Below are positions 49,097-56,418 of a stretch of 64,000 bases of DNA, in pieces. Origin of the DNA: Candidatus Bipolaricaulota bacterium (lineage in GTDB: Bacteria > Bipolaricaulota > Bipolaricaulia > Bipolaricaulales > Bipolaricaulaceae); the NCBI GenBank assembly GCA_022838705.1, contig JALHJZ010000001.1:292689-356688 (forward strand). Direction: 5' to 3'. A program made the position numbers and the translations under genes. The notes under the pieces are model-generated. The model was given only the letters and a program-made list of their open reading frames with translations. It was not told where the DNA came from and did not search any database. How positions within the stretch are numbered: the stretch's first letter is position 1; the number at the start of each line of letters is the position of its first letter.

Positions 49097-49608
49097 TCTG
49101 CCACCCTCCGTGCCCACTTCGGGAACGGCCCGCACACGTCGTCGGCCGTCGGCGAGGGATCTTTCACGTTGATCCAGTGCACGTAGAAGTCGCCCGTCGT
49201 CTCGTCAATGTCCACGGTCAGGGTGCCCGGGGTGAGGGTGATCGAGTTGGCGAGGAACGTCCGTCCGGCGTCGGTCGTGAGGTTGGGGTTGAACCGGACG
49301 ATCCCGGGCTTGATCCGGCCGGTGATCACCCGCCACGCCACGTCGAGGTTGGCCTTGACCAGCGCATAGAAGAACGGGCCCCCGAGGTAGAGGAGGAAGA
49401 GAAGCCAACGATGGGGTTGGAGGAGGCGCCACCCGCCCCGCTTCCACACGTACGCCCCGGTGCAGAGGCCGATGACGAGGGCGATCACCGCCCCCGCGAT
49501 GAGCTCGTCAGGGGCCCACACGCCCCAGCTCCCCGTGAAGGATGCGAGAAGAAGATAGACGGCGAAAGCGCCCGCCGCCGTCGTCACCCACTCCGCCACC
49601 CGGCGCAT
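49093..49608 (-). CDS. mbhA: Membrane-bound hydrogenase subunit MbhA (MrpE-like)
   Basis: 171 aa. First gene of the mbh operon. Two to three N-terminal membrane helices precede a cytoplasmic domain with LANSITLTPGTLTVDID, the MnhE hallmark, and FYVHWINVKDPSPTADDVCG. ATG at 49608 has no Shine-Dalgarno; TATAGT lies 9 nt upstream with TTGCAC 17 nt before it. The message is therefore probably leaderless or nearly so. Confidence 0.92.
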   Translation of the reverse strand: MRRVAEWVTTAAGAFAVYLLLASFTGSWGVWAPDELIAGAVIALVIGLCTGAYVWKRGGWRLLQPHRWLLFLLYLGGPFFYALVKANLDVAWRVITGRIKPGIVRFNPNLTTDAGRTFLANSITLTPGTLTVDIDETTGDFYVHWINVKDPSPTADDVCGPFPKWARRVAE

Positions 49609-49719
49609 ACCGGGCGGACTATAGCGTGGACGATCCCATAGTGCAAAGGGATTGCAGGATACGATCGGATGGGGAACCGGTTCGGCGTCCTCCCCCGGCG
49701 GGGGTATCATCGGGCCGGT
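49609..49719. promoter_or_regulatory. Divergent mbh operon / hypBA control region
   Basis: A 111-nt spacer. For mbh (minus strand) -35 TTGCAC (complement of 49641-49646) and -10 TATAGT (complement of 49618-49623) are 17 nt apart, with 9 nt to the ATG. For hypB (plus strand) TATCAT (49705-49710) lies 9 nt before the ATG, with only a weak -35. The two promoters face away from each other, so one regulator could control hydrogenase and maturation genes together. Confidence 0.6.
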
Positions 49720-50364
49720 ATGCACGACATCCGAGTGGGGACCCAAGATGTGTTCAAGCACCAGCTCGAGCTCGCGTCTCACAACTACCAGCTCCTCACG
49801 GAGCGCGGGGTGCGGGCGTTCAACGTGATGGGGGCGATCGGGTCGGGGAAGACCCTCCTCATCCTCCGCCTCGCGGAGCGGCTGAAGGAGAAGGGGGTGC
49901 GGGTGGGGGCGATCGCCGGGGACGTCGCTGGGGATGACGATCACCAGAAGTTCGTCGCGGCCGGGCTCGTCGCCGCGAATCTCAACACCGGGGACGACTG
50001 CCACCTCGATGCGCACCGCGTCGGCCATGCCCTGGAAAGCTTCCCGCTCGCGGAAGTGGACGTCCTGTTCATCGAGAATGTGGGGAACCTCGTGTGCCCG
50101 GCGGACTTCCCCCTCGGCACTACGGGCGACCTCGTGGTGATTTCCGTCACGGAGGGCGACGACATGGTGCGCAAGCACCCCAAGATTTTCGCCCAGACCG
50201 ACGTCGTGGCCGTGAACAAGGTGGACCTGGCCGGGTTCGTGGGGGTGGACCCCATGGTGCTGGTGGACGACTACCGCCGCCTCAACCCGCAGGGGACGGT
50301 CGTCCTCACCGACGCCCGGAGCGGCCGGGGGGTGGACGAGCTCCTCGCCTCCCTCGGCCTCTAG
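49720..50364 (+). CDS. hypB: Hydrogenase maturation GTPase HypB
   Basis: 214 aa. GTPase that delivers nickel with HypA for [NiFe]-hydrogenase assembly. P-loop FNVMGAIGSGKTLLILRL, AGDVAGDDDHQ, the metal-binding LNTGDDCHLDAH block, IENVGNLVCPADF and NKVDLAG are in order. It is the short, archaeal-like form without the N-terminal histidine-rich nickel-storage stretch. Start is the ATG at 49720 (MHDIRVGTQDVFK), 9 nt after TATCAT. Overlaps hypA. Confidence 0.95.
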   Translation: MHDIRVGTQDVFKHQLELASHNYQLLTERGVRAFNVMGAIGSGKTLLILRLAERLKEKGVRVGAIAGDVAGDDDHQKFVAAGLVAANLNTGDDCHLDAHRVGHALESFPLAEVDVLFIENVGNLVCPADFPLGTTGDLVVISVTEGDDMVRKHPKIFAQTDVVAVNKVDLAGFVGVDPMVLVDDYRRLNPQGTVVLTDARSGRGVDELLASLGL

Positions 50365-50765
50365 TGCACGAGTATTCGCTCGCCGATGCCCTCCTCGCCG
50401 GGCTCACGGAGTACCTTCGTGCGCACCCGGTGGCAGGGCGGGTGAGGGAGGTCCACCTGCGGAAGGGGGAGCTCCTCATCCTCTCCGCTGAGGCTTTGGC
50501 CGAAGCATGGCGGATCCTCACGGAAGGGACGGAAGTCGCCGGGTCGGAGCTCCGCATCGAGGCGATCCCGGTGCGGGTGCGGTGCTTGGGGTGCGGGTAT
50601 GAAGGGCCGGTGAGGTACGCGAGCGAGGAGGGTTGGCACTTCGCCGTGCCCGTGCTCGCCTGCCCCCGGTGCGCGGGCCGGGCCGAGGTGATCGAGGGGC
50701 GCGACCTTGCCATCGTCGGCCTGTCCGTGGACGACGGCGTCGAAGTTTCTCCCCCTGGGCGGTGA
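50364..50765 (+). CDS. hypA: Hydrogenase maturation nickel metallochaperone HypA
   Basis: 133 aa. Binds nickel through the N-terminal His after the initiator (GTG then HEYSLADALL). The zinc domain has RCLGCGYEG and ACPRCAG, separated by about 25 residues, longer than in E. coli HypA and similar to archaeal proteins. The GTG start shares a base with the hypB TAG, so the pair is coupled. RVREVHLRKGELLILSAEAL is the usual central strand. Confidence 0.92.
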   Translation: MHEYSLADALLAGLTEYLRAHPVAGRVREVHLRKGELLILSAEALAEAWRILTEGTEVAGSELRIEAIPVRVRCLGCGYEGPVRYASEEGWHFAVPVLACPRCAGRAEVIEGRDLAIVGLSVDDGVEVSPPGR

Positions 50766-50782
50766 GGGCGCGCCGCGGGGCT

Positions 50783-50804
50783 AGCTCCCGCGGCCGCAGG
50801 AGCT
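50783..50804. terminator. Near-perfect palindrome between convergent hypA and alr
   Basis: AGCTCC and GGAGCT arms flank a GCGGCCGC core; the whole 22-nt sequence is palindromic except for one mismatched pair. It sits 18 nt after hypA. No T-run follows on either strand, so it would be an atypical bidirectional terminator. Confidence 0.3.
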
Positions 50805-50923
50805 CCTCCCCCGGCGGATCGCATCGTTCGCCTCCTCTTCGGTGTAGAACTCGGTAGGCGAGGAGCTCCGGGGGAACTTTTTCCGTGGCATCCGCCGCGT
50901 GGTGGGCGGCGAAACAACGACGG

Positions 50924-52000
50924 TTAGCCCGTCCAGCGGCGATGGGAGGAGAGGAGGACGGGGACGAGGACGGGGCAGATCCAGCCCTCATGCCCGCACA
51001 CGCCCGGGCCGAACAGGAGCGCCCGGTCGCCGCGGTGGATCCGCTCGATCGCTGTCACATCGGCAGCGACGCTGTCCATCCCCAGCTTCCCGACGAGGCG
51101 TGCCGCCTGGTCGTGGATCACCACCCGCCTGAGCTCGGGCCGGAGGCCGTCCCCGTACCCGGCGGCGAGGATCGCCACCCGTGCCGCACCGGGGGTCACG
51201 TACCCCCGGCCATACCCCACCGGCCACCCCTGCGGGAGGTCCCGCACCGCCGCGATCTCGGTCCATGCCCGCGCCGCGGGGATGAGCTCCACCGGCGGGG
51301 CCACCGGCCCCTCGGGGTAGCCGTAGGCTGCGGTCCCCACCCGGACCATGTTCAGGGGGGCCGCGGTCGCCTCATCGAACGCGAGCACGGCGGCGGAGTT
51401 GGCGAGGTGTCGCCACGGGATCTCGATCCCCTGCCGTTCCCACTCCTTGAGGATGTGGCGGAACCACCACACCTGAGCCCGCGTGAACTCGAGGTCCTCC
51501 TCGGACCGGCCGTTGGCCGACGAGAGGTGGGAGTACACCCCCGCGACCTCGATCCGACCGGGGTGGATCACGGAAAGAGCCCGATCCACCTCCTCGGGGA
51601 GGAGGCCGAACCGTCCCATCCCCGTGTCCACCTCGATGTGGATGAGGGCGCGCCGGCCGGCGCGGGTGGAGGCGGCCTCGAGCTCGGGGATCATCCCGCT
51701 GTCGCCGAGGGGGAGGTGGTACCCCTCGCGGATCGCCTGGACGAGGCTCGGGCCGACGGGCGGGGTCATGATGAGGATCGGCTGGTTGAACCCGGCGCGG
51801 CGCAGCGCCCGCGCCTCGTGGAGGGAGGCGACCCCGAACCAGTCAACGATCCCTTGCGCAGCGCGGGCCACGGGGAGGAGGCCATGGCCGTAGGCGTCCT
51901 CCTTGACCACGAACAGGATGGACACACGGCGGGGGAGCCATCCCCGCAGCCGCTCCAGGTTTCCCCGTACCACCCCCGTGTCCACCTCGGCCCGCACCAT
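50924..52000 (-). CDS. alr: Alanine racemase
   Basis: 358 aa. PLP enzyme supplying D-alanine for peptidoglycan. The lysine that binds PLP is in FVVKEDAYGHGL (the usual second residue Ala is Glu here). HIEVDTGMGRFGL, GVYSHLSSAN, NMVRVGTAAYG and ILAAGYGDGL are family blocks, the last close to the catalytic Tyr/PLP phosphate region. Start is the ATG at 52000 with GGGGGG upstream; an open frame continues 15 codons further. Lies between hypA and hypF and is read in the opposite direction. Confidence 0.93.
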   Translation of the reverse strand: MVRAEVDTGVVRGNLERLRGWLPRRVSILFVVKEDAYGHGLLPVARAAQGIVDWFGVASLHEARALRRAGFNQPILIMTPPVGPSLVQAIREGYHLPLGDSGMIPELEAASTRAGRRALIHIEVDTGMGRFGLLPEEVDRALSVIHPGRIEVAGVYSHLSSANGRSEEDLEFTRAQVWWFRHILKEWERQGIEIPWRHLANSAAVLAFDEATAAPLNMVRVGTAAYGYPEGPVAPPVELIPAARAWTEIAAVRDLPQGWPVGYGRGYVTPGAARVAILAAGYGDGLRPELRRVVIHDQAARLVGKLGMDSVAADVTAIERIHRGDRALLFGPGVCGHEGWICPVLVPVLLSSHRRWTG

Positions 52001-52097
52001 GTGCCCCCCATTCCACCCCTCACCCTCTGCCCGTCCAACCTCCATCGTCCGCCCGCGGGGGGACAGAGGGGGTGGCCACGTCTATACTCGTCCCCCG

Positions 52098-54335
52098 ATG
52101 GCCGAGTGCGTGCGGAAGAGGATCCACGTTACGGGGACTGTTCAAGGGGTGGGATTCCGCCCGTTCGTGTACCGCGCTGCGGTCGGCGAGGGCCTGGCCG
52201 GGCATGTGCGCAACCTGGGGGACGCCGGGGTGGAGATCGAGGTCGAGGGGGATCCAGCCTCCGTTGCCCGGTTCGTCGCCGCGCTCCACGGTTCGGCGCC
52301 CCCCCTTGCCGTGATCGAACGCCTGGAGGAGGCGGACCTCCCCCCCCACGGGAGCGACGGGTTCCGGATCGTCCCGTCCCGGGACGGGGGACACGGGAGC
52401 GGGACGATCCCGCCCGACGTCGCCACCTGCGCTGCCTGCCTCAACGACATCGCTGATCCTGGGAGCCGGTTCCACGGGTACTGGGCGACGAGCTGTACCG
52501 ACTGTGGCCCCCGGTTCACGGTGATCGAAGGGCTCCCCTACGACCGGCCGCGGACGGCGTTCCGCGAGTTCGGGATGTGTCCGGACTGCCAGCGCGCGTA
52601 CAGCGATCCCCGCGACCGCCGCTACCACGCCCAGACGATCGCGTGCCCGGCCTGCGGCCCAGAGCTGCGTTACGTTGGGGACGGCCGCGACGAGGCCGCG
52701 GACCCGCTCAGGCGGGCCCAAGGAGCCCTCCAGGAGGGGAAGGTCGTGGCGATCAAGGGCCTCGGCGGGACCCACCTCGCCTGCGACGCGACGCGGGAGG
52801 AGGTCGTGGCCGAGCTCCGGCGGCGGCTCGGCCGCCCGGGGCAGCCGTTCGCCCTCATGGCCCGGGAGGACCAGCTGACCATGTTTGCCTCCCCCTCGGA
52901 CCAAGAATGGGCCCTCCTTCGCTCGCCCCGGCGGCCGATCGTCGTCCTCCCCCTCCGCGCGGGCTCCCTCGCTCCCGCGGTCGCCCCAGGACTGGACACG
53001 GTGGCGGCGATGCTCCCCTACACCGGGCTCCACCACCTCCTCCTGGGGGGGCTACCGTTCCCGCTCGTGATGACGAGCGCCAACTACCCGGGACGGCCGA
53101 TGCTCATCGCGAATGAGGAGATCCTGGCCAACCTCTCTCGGGTCGCTGACGGGTTCCTCCTCCACAACCGGCGGATCGTCGCCCGCTGCGACGACTCGGT
53201 GGTGCGCCTCACGGGCGGGGCCCCGACCTTCCTCCGCCGGTCGCGGGGCTGGGTCCCGGAGCCGATCGCCCTCGACCTCGGGGAAGAGCCCCTCCTCGCC
53301 CTGGGGGGGGACCTCAACGTGGCCTTCGCCCTCTACGGCCACGGTAAGGTCTACCTGTCCCAGCACATCGGCAGTACGGAGCACCTCGATACGTTCGAGT
53401 TCCTGCGCGGGGCGCTCGATCACCTCCTCCACCTCACCTCTCTTCCCCTTCCGAAGAGGATCGCGTGCGACCTCCACCCCCGGTTCGCCACGACCCGCCT
53501 CGCTTGCGAGCTGGGGGAGGCGATCCCGGTTCAGCACCACGTCGCCCACATCGCGGGCCTCGCTGCCGAGCACGGGATCGAGGAGCTGGTGGGGATCGCC
53601 GCCGACGGGTATGGCTACGGGACGGATGGGGAGGCGTGGGGGGGGGAGGTCATCGCCTGGCGCCGTGGGGAGTGGGACCGCGCGGGCTCGCTCCGCCCGC
53701 TCCCCCTCCCCGGCGGGGACCGGGCGACCCTTCGCCCAGGGCGGATGGCGGCCAGTTACCTCCTCGCCGCAGGGCTCGATCCCGCGGAAGCGGGCCTTCC
53801 CCCCGTCGAACTCGACGTGGTCCGGGTCCAGATCGAACGGGGAGTGAACTGCCCCTCCACCACGAGCGCGGGGCGGTTCCTCGACGCAGTCGCGGCGTGG
53901 CTGGGGATCGCGGGGGAGCGGACCTATGAAGGGGAGCCGGCGATGAGGCTCGAGGCCGCGGCGCGGAGGGGGAACGCCCGTCCCGTTCCCCTGGCGGTGC
54001 GGGAGCTCGGCGGGCGACGGGTCCTCGACACCGTGGACCTGTTCCGAGCTCTTTCTGAGTTCCGTTCCGCGGGGGAAAGCAAGGCCGACCTCGCGGCCAC
54101 GGCCCAGGCGGCCCTCGCCCGCGGCCTCGCTCAGCTGGCGATCGGGGCCGCCCGGGAGCGGGGGATCGCCACAGTGGGCCTCACCGGCGGGGTGGCGGTG
54201 AACGATGCGATCGCGACCACAGTCCGCGGGGAGGTCGAAGGGGCGGGGCTTCGGTTGGTGGCCCATCGCCTCGTCCCGCCCGGGGACGGCGGGCTCGCGT
54301 TCGGCCAGCTCGCCCACGCCTTCTATCCCAGATAG
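52098..54335 (+). CDS. hypF: Carbamoyltransferase HypF (hydrogenase maturation)
   Basis: 745 aa. Converts carbamoyl phosphate for synthesis of the cyanide ligands of the NiFe site, with HypE. Domains in order: acylphosphatase (VTGTVQGVGFRPFVYR, 11-26), two zinc fingers (CAACLNDIADP with CTDCGPR; CPDCQRAYSDP with CPACG), YrdC-like (KGLGGTHLACDA to MTSANYPGRP, about 220-335) and the Kae1-like domain with QHHVAHIAGLAAEHG and GGVAVND. Full length and all motifs intact. TATACT (52083-52088) is 9 nt upstream of the ATG. hypC, hypD and hypE are not in the window. Confidence 0.96.
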   Translation: MAECVRKRIHVTGTVQGVGFRPFVYRAAVGEGLAGHVRNLGDAGVEIEVEGDPASVARFVAALHGSAPPLAVIERLEEADLPPHGSDGFRIVPSRDGGHGSGTIPPDVATCAACLNDIADPGSRFHGYWATSCTDCGPRFTVIEGLPYDRPRTAFREFGMCPDCQRAYSDPRDRRYHAQTIACPACGPELRYVGDGRDEAADPLRRAQGALQEGKVVAIKGLGGTHLACDATREEVVAELRRRLGRPGQPFALMAREDQLTMFASPSDQEWALLRSPRRPIVVLPLRAGSLAPAVAPGLDTVAAMLPYTGLHHLLLGGLPFPLVMTSANYPGRPMLIANEEILANLSRVADGFLLHNRRIVARCDDSVVRLTGGAPTFLRRSRGWVPEPIALDLGEEPLLALGGDLNVAFALYGHGKVYLSQHIGSTEHLDTFEFLRGALDHLLHLTSLPLPKRIACDLHPRFATTRLACELGEAIPVQHHVAHIAGLAAEHGIEELVGIAADGYGYGTDGEAWGGEVIAWRRGEWDRAGSLRPLPLPGGDRATLRPGRMAASYLLAAGLDPAEAGLPPVELDVVRVQIERGVNCPSTTSAGRFLDAVAAWLGIAGERTYEGEPAMRLEAAARRGNARPVPLAVRELGGRRVLDTVDLFRALSEFRSAGESKADLAATAQAALARGLAQLAIGAARERGIATVGLTGGVAVNDAIATTVRGEVEGAGLRLVAHRLVPPGDGGLAFGQLAHAFYPR

Positions 54336-54344
54336 ACTGAGGCC

Positions 54345-54887
54345 ATGGACCTCCGCCTTGTGGGCCTCGTCCTCGCCATCCTCCTCGTGGCCGGGCTCCT
54401 CCTCTCCCCGCCGGGGGGCCGCCCCGGCGAAGGGACCTTCCCCATCGTCGGGCAACAAGCACCGCCGTTCTCCCTGTCCGGCCGCGGGGACTTCACCACG
54501 GCCGGTGCAGCAGGGAAGCCGATCGTGATCGCATTCTGGACCACCTGGTGCGGGGCCTGTAAGCACGACCTCGTCGTCCTGGAGGAGTTCCACCGCCTCT
54601 ACGGGAGCGAGGTCGCGGTGGTGGGGGTGTGCCCGGAGAGATGGCCCGAGGTGGCGGCGATCGTCGCCGAGCGGGGGATCACGTTCCCGATCGTCTACGA
54701 CCCCGGCGCCGCCGTCACCCGCCGTTACCAGCTCGCGGACAACCTCCGCTACCCGTTCACCGCCTTCGTGAACGAGCAGGGGGAGGTGGCCGGGGTCTGG
54801 GCGGTGATGATCCGCGACCTCGACCACCTTCTCGATCTTCTCCACCAATCGGGGATCGCGATCCCCGCCCCCGCCGACCTACGGTGA
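54345..54887 (+). CDS. Membrane-anchored TlpA/ResA-like thioredoxin
   Basis: 180 aa. An N-terminal hydrophobic helix (about 5-22) acts as anchor or uncleaved signal. The AhpC/TSA-type thioredoxin domain follows, with the active site FWTTWCGACKHDLV (CxxC). Likely reduces or oxidises disulfides on the outer face of the membrane. TAGACT lies 6 nt before the ATG, suggesting an own leaderless promoter overlapping the hypF stop. Its 3' end overlaps the convergent lipoprotein gene by 9 nt. Confidence 0.88.
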   Translation: MDLRLVGLVLAILLVAGLLLSPPGGRPGEGTFPIVGQQAPPFSLSGRGDFTTAGAAGKPIVIAFWTTWCGACKHDLVVLEEFHRLYGSEVAVVGVCPERWPEVAAIVAERGITFPIVYDPGAAVTRRYQLADNLRYPFTAFVNEQGEVAGVWAVMIRDLDHLLDLLHQSGIAIPAPADLR

Positions 54888-55511
54888 CAGCGGATGGTCG
54901 CGATGGATGACCTCGGTGTAGATCGTGTGGTGGGGCGCTCCCCCGACCTCCACCAGGTGGAGGTCGGTCGTGATCTCGAAGATCTGCTCGGCCCCCGGTG
55001 CCAGGTCGCCCAGGATCTTTGACCTCTCCCGGACGACGATCCAGTCCTTGTCCCTGAATTGAACGACCACCCGGCCCTCGTTGATCGTGCGGTCGCCGAT
55101 GTTCTTGACCCGGCCCACCACCCGTTGGCCGAAGTATTCGTCCTCCGCCCTCCACTCCACGACGTCGAGCGGGTACGACACGCCGGGCTGGACCACGCCG
55201 CGCGTGGTCGCCGAGAGCCCCGTTTCGTCGGTCACGGTGAGGGTGGGGTAGAACATGCCCTCCCGCGTGTACCAGTGGGTGACCGTTGCCCCTCCCTCCT
55301 TCACGGACCCATCCCCGAAGTCCCAGTGATAGCCCACGATCTGGCCATCACCCGGCAGGGATTGGCTCACAAACGTGACGAGGAGCGGCACCTCTCCCCG
55401 CCACGGGTTGTACCACAGGCCCGCCACAGGTGGTTTCCCCAATTGAGGTTCAGAACACCCTCCCGCGAGGAGGCCCACCCCCAGCACCACCGCGAACAGA
55501 GCACGCTTCAT
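54879..55511 (-). CDS. Exported lipoprotein with PKD domain
   Basis: 210 aa. Type II signal peptide MKRALFAVVLGVGLLAGGCS with a lipobox LAGGC at residue 19. A PKD-type beta domain follows: GYHWDFGDGSVKEGGATVTHWY and YPTLTVTDETG. The remaining 100 residues form a second beta-rich region containing VVGRVKNIGDRTINEGRVVVQFRD, resembling an FxLYD/CARDB-like accessory fold. Function unknown; probably anchored at the cell surface and protein- or glycan-binding. ATGA overlap with the MBL hydrolase upstream. Confidence 0.82.
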   Translation of the reverse strand: MKRALFAVVLGVGLLAGGCSEPQLGKPPVAGLWYNPWRGEVPLLVTFVSQSLPGDGQIVGYHWDFGDGSVKEGGATVTHWYTREGMFYPTLTVTDETGLSATTRGVVQPGVSYPLDVVEWRAEDEYFGQRVVGRVKNIGDRTINEGRVVVQFRDKDWIVVRERSKILGDLAPGAEQIFEITTDLHLVEVGGAPHHTIYTEVIHRDHPLSP

Positions 55512-56332
55512 CGTCCACCTCCGCCGCCATTGTCCACCTGTTCCCCCGCGGCCGGCAACCGGGATCCCCCCCATTCCGCCGCTTCCACGGTGAGGCCATC
55601 GCTCGCGGCGATCACGGGGATCCCCAGGGATTCAGCGAGGCCCGCGGCGAGGAGGCGCGGGTTCGCCCGTAGCATCGTCGTCCCGAAGTGGGTGAGGACG
55701 GCGAGGTTGGGCTTCACGGCGGCGATGATCTCCCCCGCCTGAGGAAGGGACAGATGATCGATCTCCGGTTTCCAGTCCTTCATCACCACGTTGAGGACGA
55801 GGAGATGGCACCCCGCATAGTGTGCGGCGAGGCCGGAGTCAAAGCGGCAATCCGTGACGAAGCCGACCCTCCCCTCCGCTGAGTCGAGCACGAGGCCGTA
55901 CGCCTCCACGGTCCCGTGGGCGTGGGGGACGGGGCGGATCCTCACCCCGCAGATCTCGTGCTCCCCGTTCCAGGTCTCGATTCGGTCCAGGAACGGGCGG
56001 ACGTAGCGGAGGACCACCGGATCGTCCCCCGCCAGCGCATCGGTGGGGGCGAGGAGCGCCCCCCGCCGCTTGTAGCCGCCATCGGTCATCGCCTCGACCA
56101 TGATGTTCACGTCGGTCGAGTGGTCGAGGTGCTTGTGGGAGAGGAGGATCGCGGCGAGCTTGGCGGGGTCGAGCGGAGGGCGGGACCGACGGGCCCGGAG
56201 GAGGGTCCCCGGACCGGGGTCGAGGAGGAGCTGGGTCCCCGCAAGCTCGATCCACGTTCCGGCCGAGAACCGGAGCTGGCGGGCCACGACGAACCGCGCC
56301 CCCGCCGTGCCGAGGAACTTCACGTACCCCAT
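55508..56332 (-). CDS. Metallo-beta-lactamase-fold hydrolase
   Basis: 274 aa. LSHKHLDHSTD gives the HxHxDH metal motif; VPHAHGTVEAYGL, FVTDCRFDSG and LTHFGTTML supply the other ligands. No signal peptide, so cytoplasmic. It resembles RNase Z-like/YycJ-like small MBL hydrolases, but substrate is undecided. TAGCAT (complement of 56341-56346) lies 8 nt before the ATG. Coupled to the lipoprotein gene by overlap. Confidence 0.82.
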   Translation of the reverse strand: MGYVKFLGTAGARFVVARQLRFSAGTWIELAGTQLLLDPGPGTLLRARRSRPPLDPAKLAAILLSHKHLDHSTDVNIMVEAMTDGGYKRRGALLAPTDALAGDDPVVLRYVRPFLDRIETWNGEHEICGVRIRPVPHAHGTVEAYGLVLDSAEGRVGFVTDCRFDSGLAAHYAGCHLLVLNVVMKDWKPEIDHLSLPQAGEIIAAVKPNLAVLTHFGTTMLRANPRLLAAGLAESLGIPVIAASDGLTVEAAEWGGSRLPAAGEQVDNGGGGGR

Positions 56333-56418
56333 GGCCTTCGATGCTAACCGGAAAGGGGCGGCCGATGTAACCGCCGGGCCTCCCGTCGTGTAGATCCCCG
56401 TGCTGGGAGGTGGTGGGC

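Noticed and set aside
41745..49608. Mrp antiporter plus NADH dehydrogenase (complex I) as the identity of the cluster
   Set aside because: MbhL keeps both nickel-binding CxxC motifs and the gene order is that of Mbh, so it is a hydrogenase rather than a respiratory complex I or a stand-alone antiporter.
50781..50891. 36-aa minus-strand ORF (MPRKKFPRSSSPTEFYTEEE...) between hypA and alr
   Set aside because: The sequence looks protein-like, but there is no Shine-Dalgarno or promoter and it includes the palindrome. Too short to support without homology.
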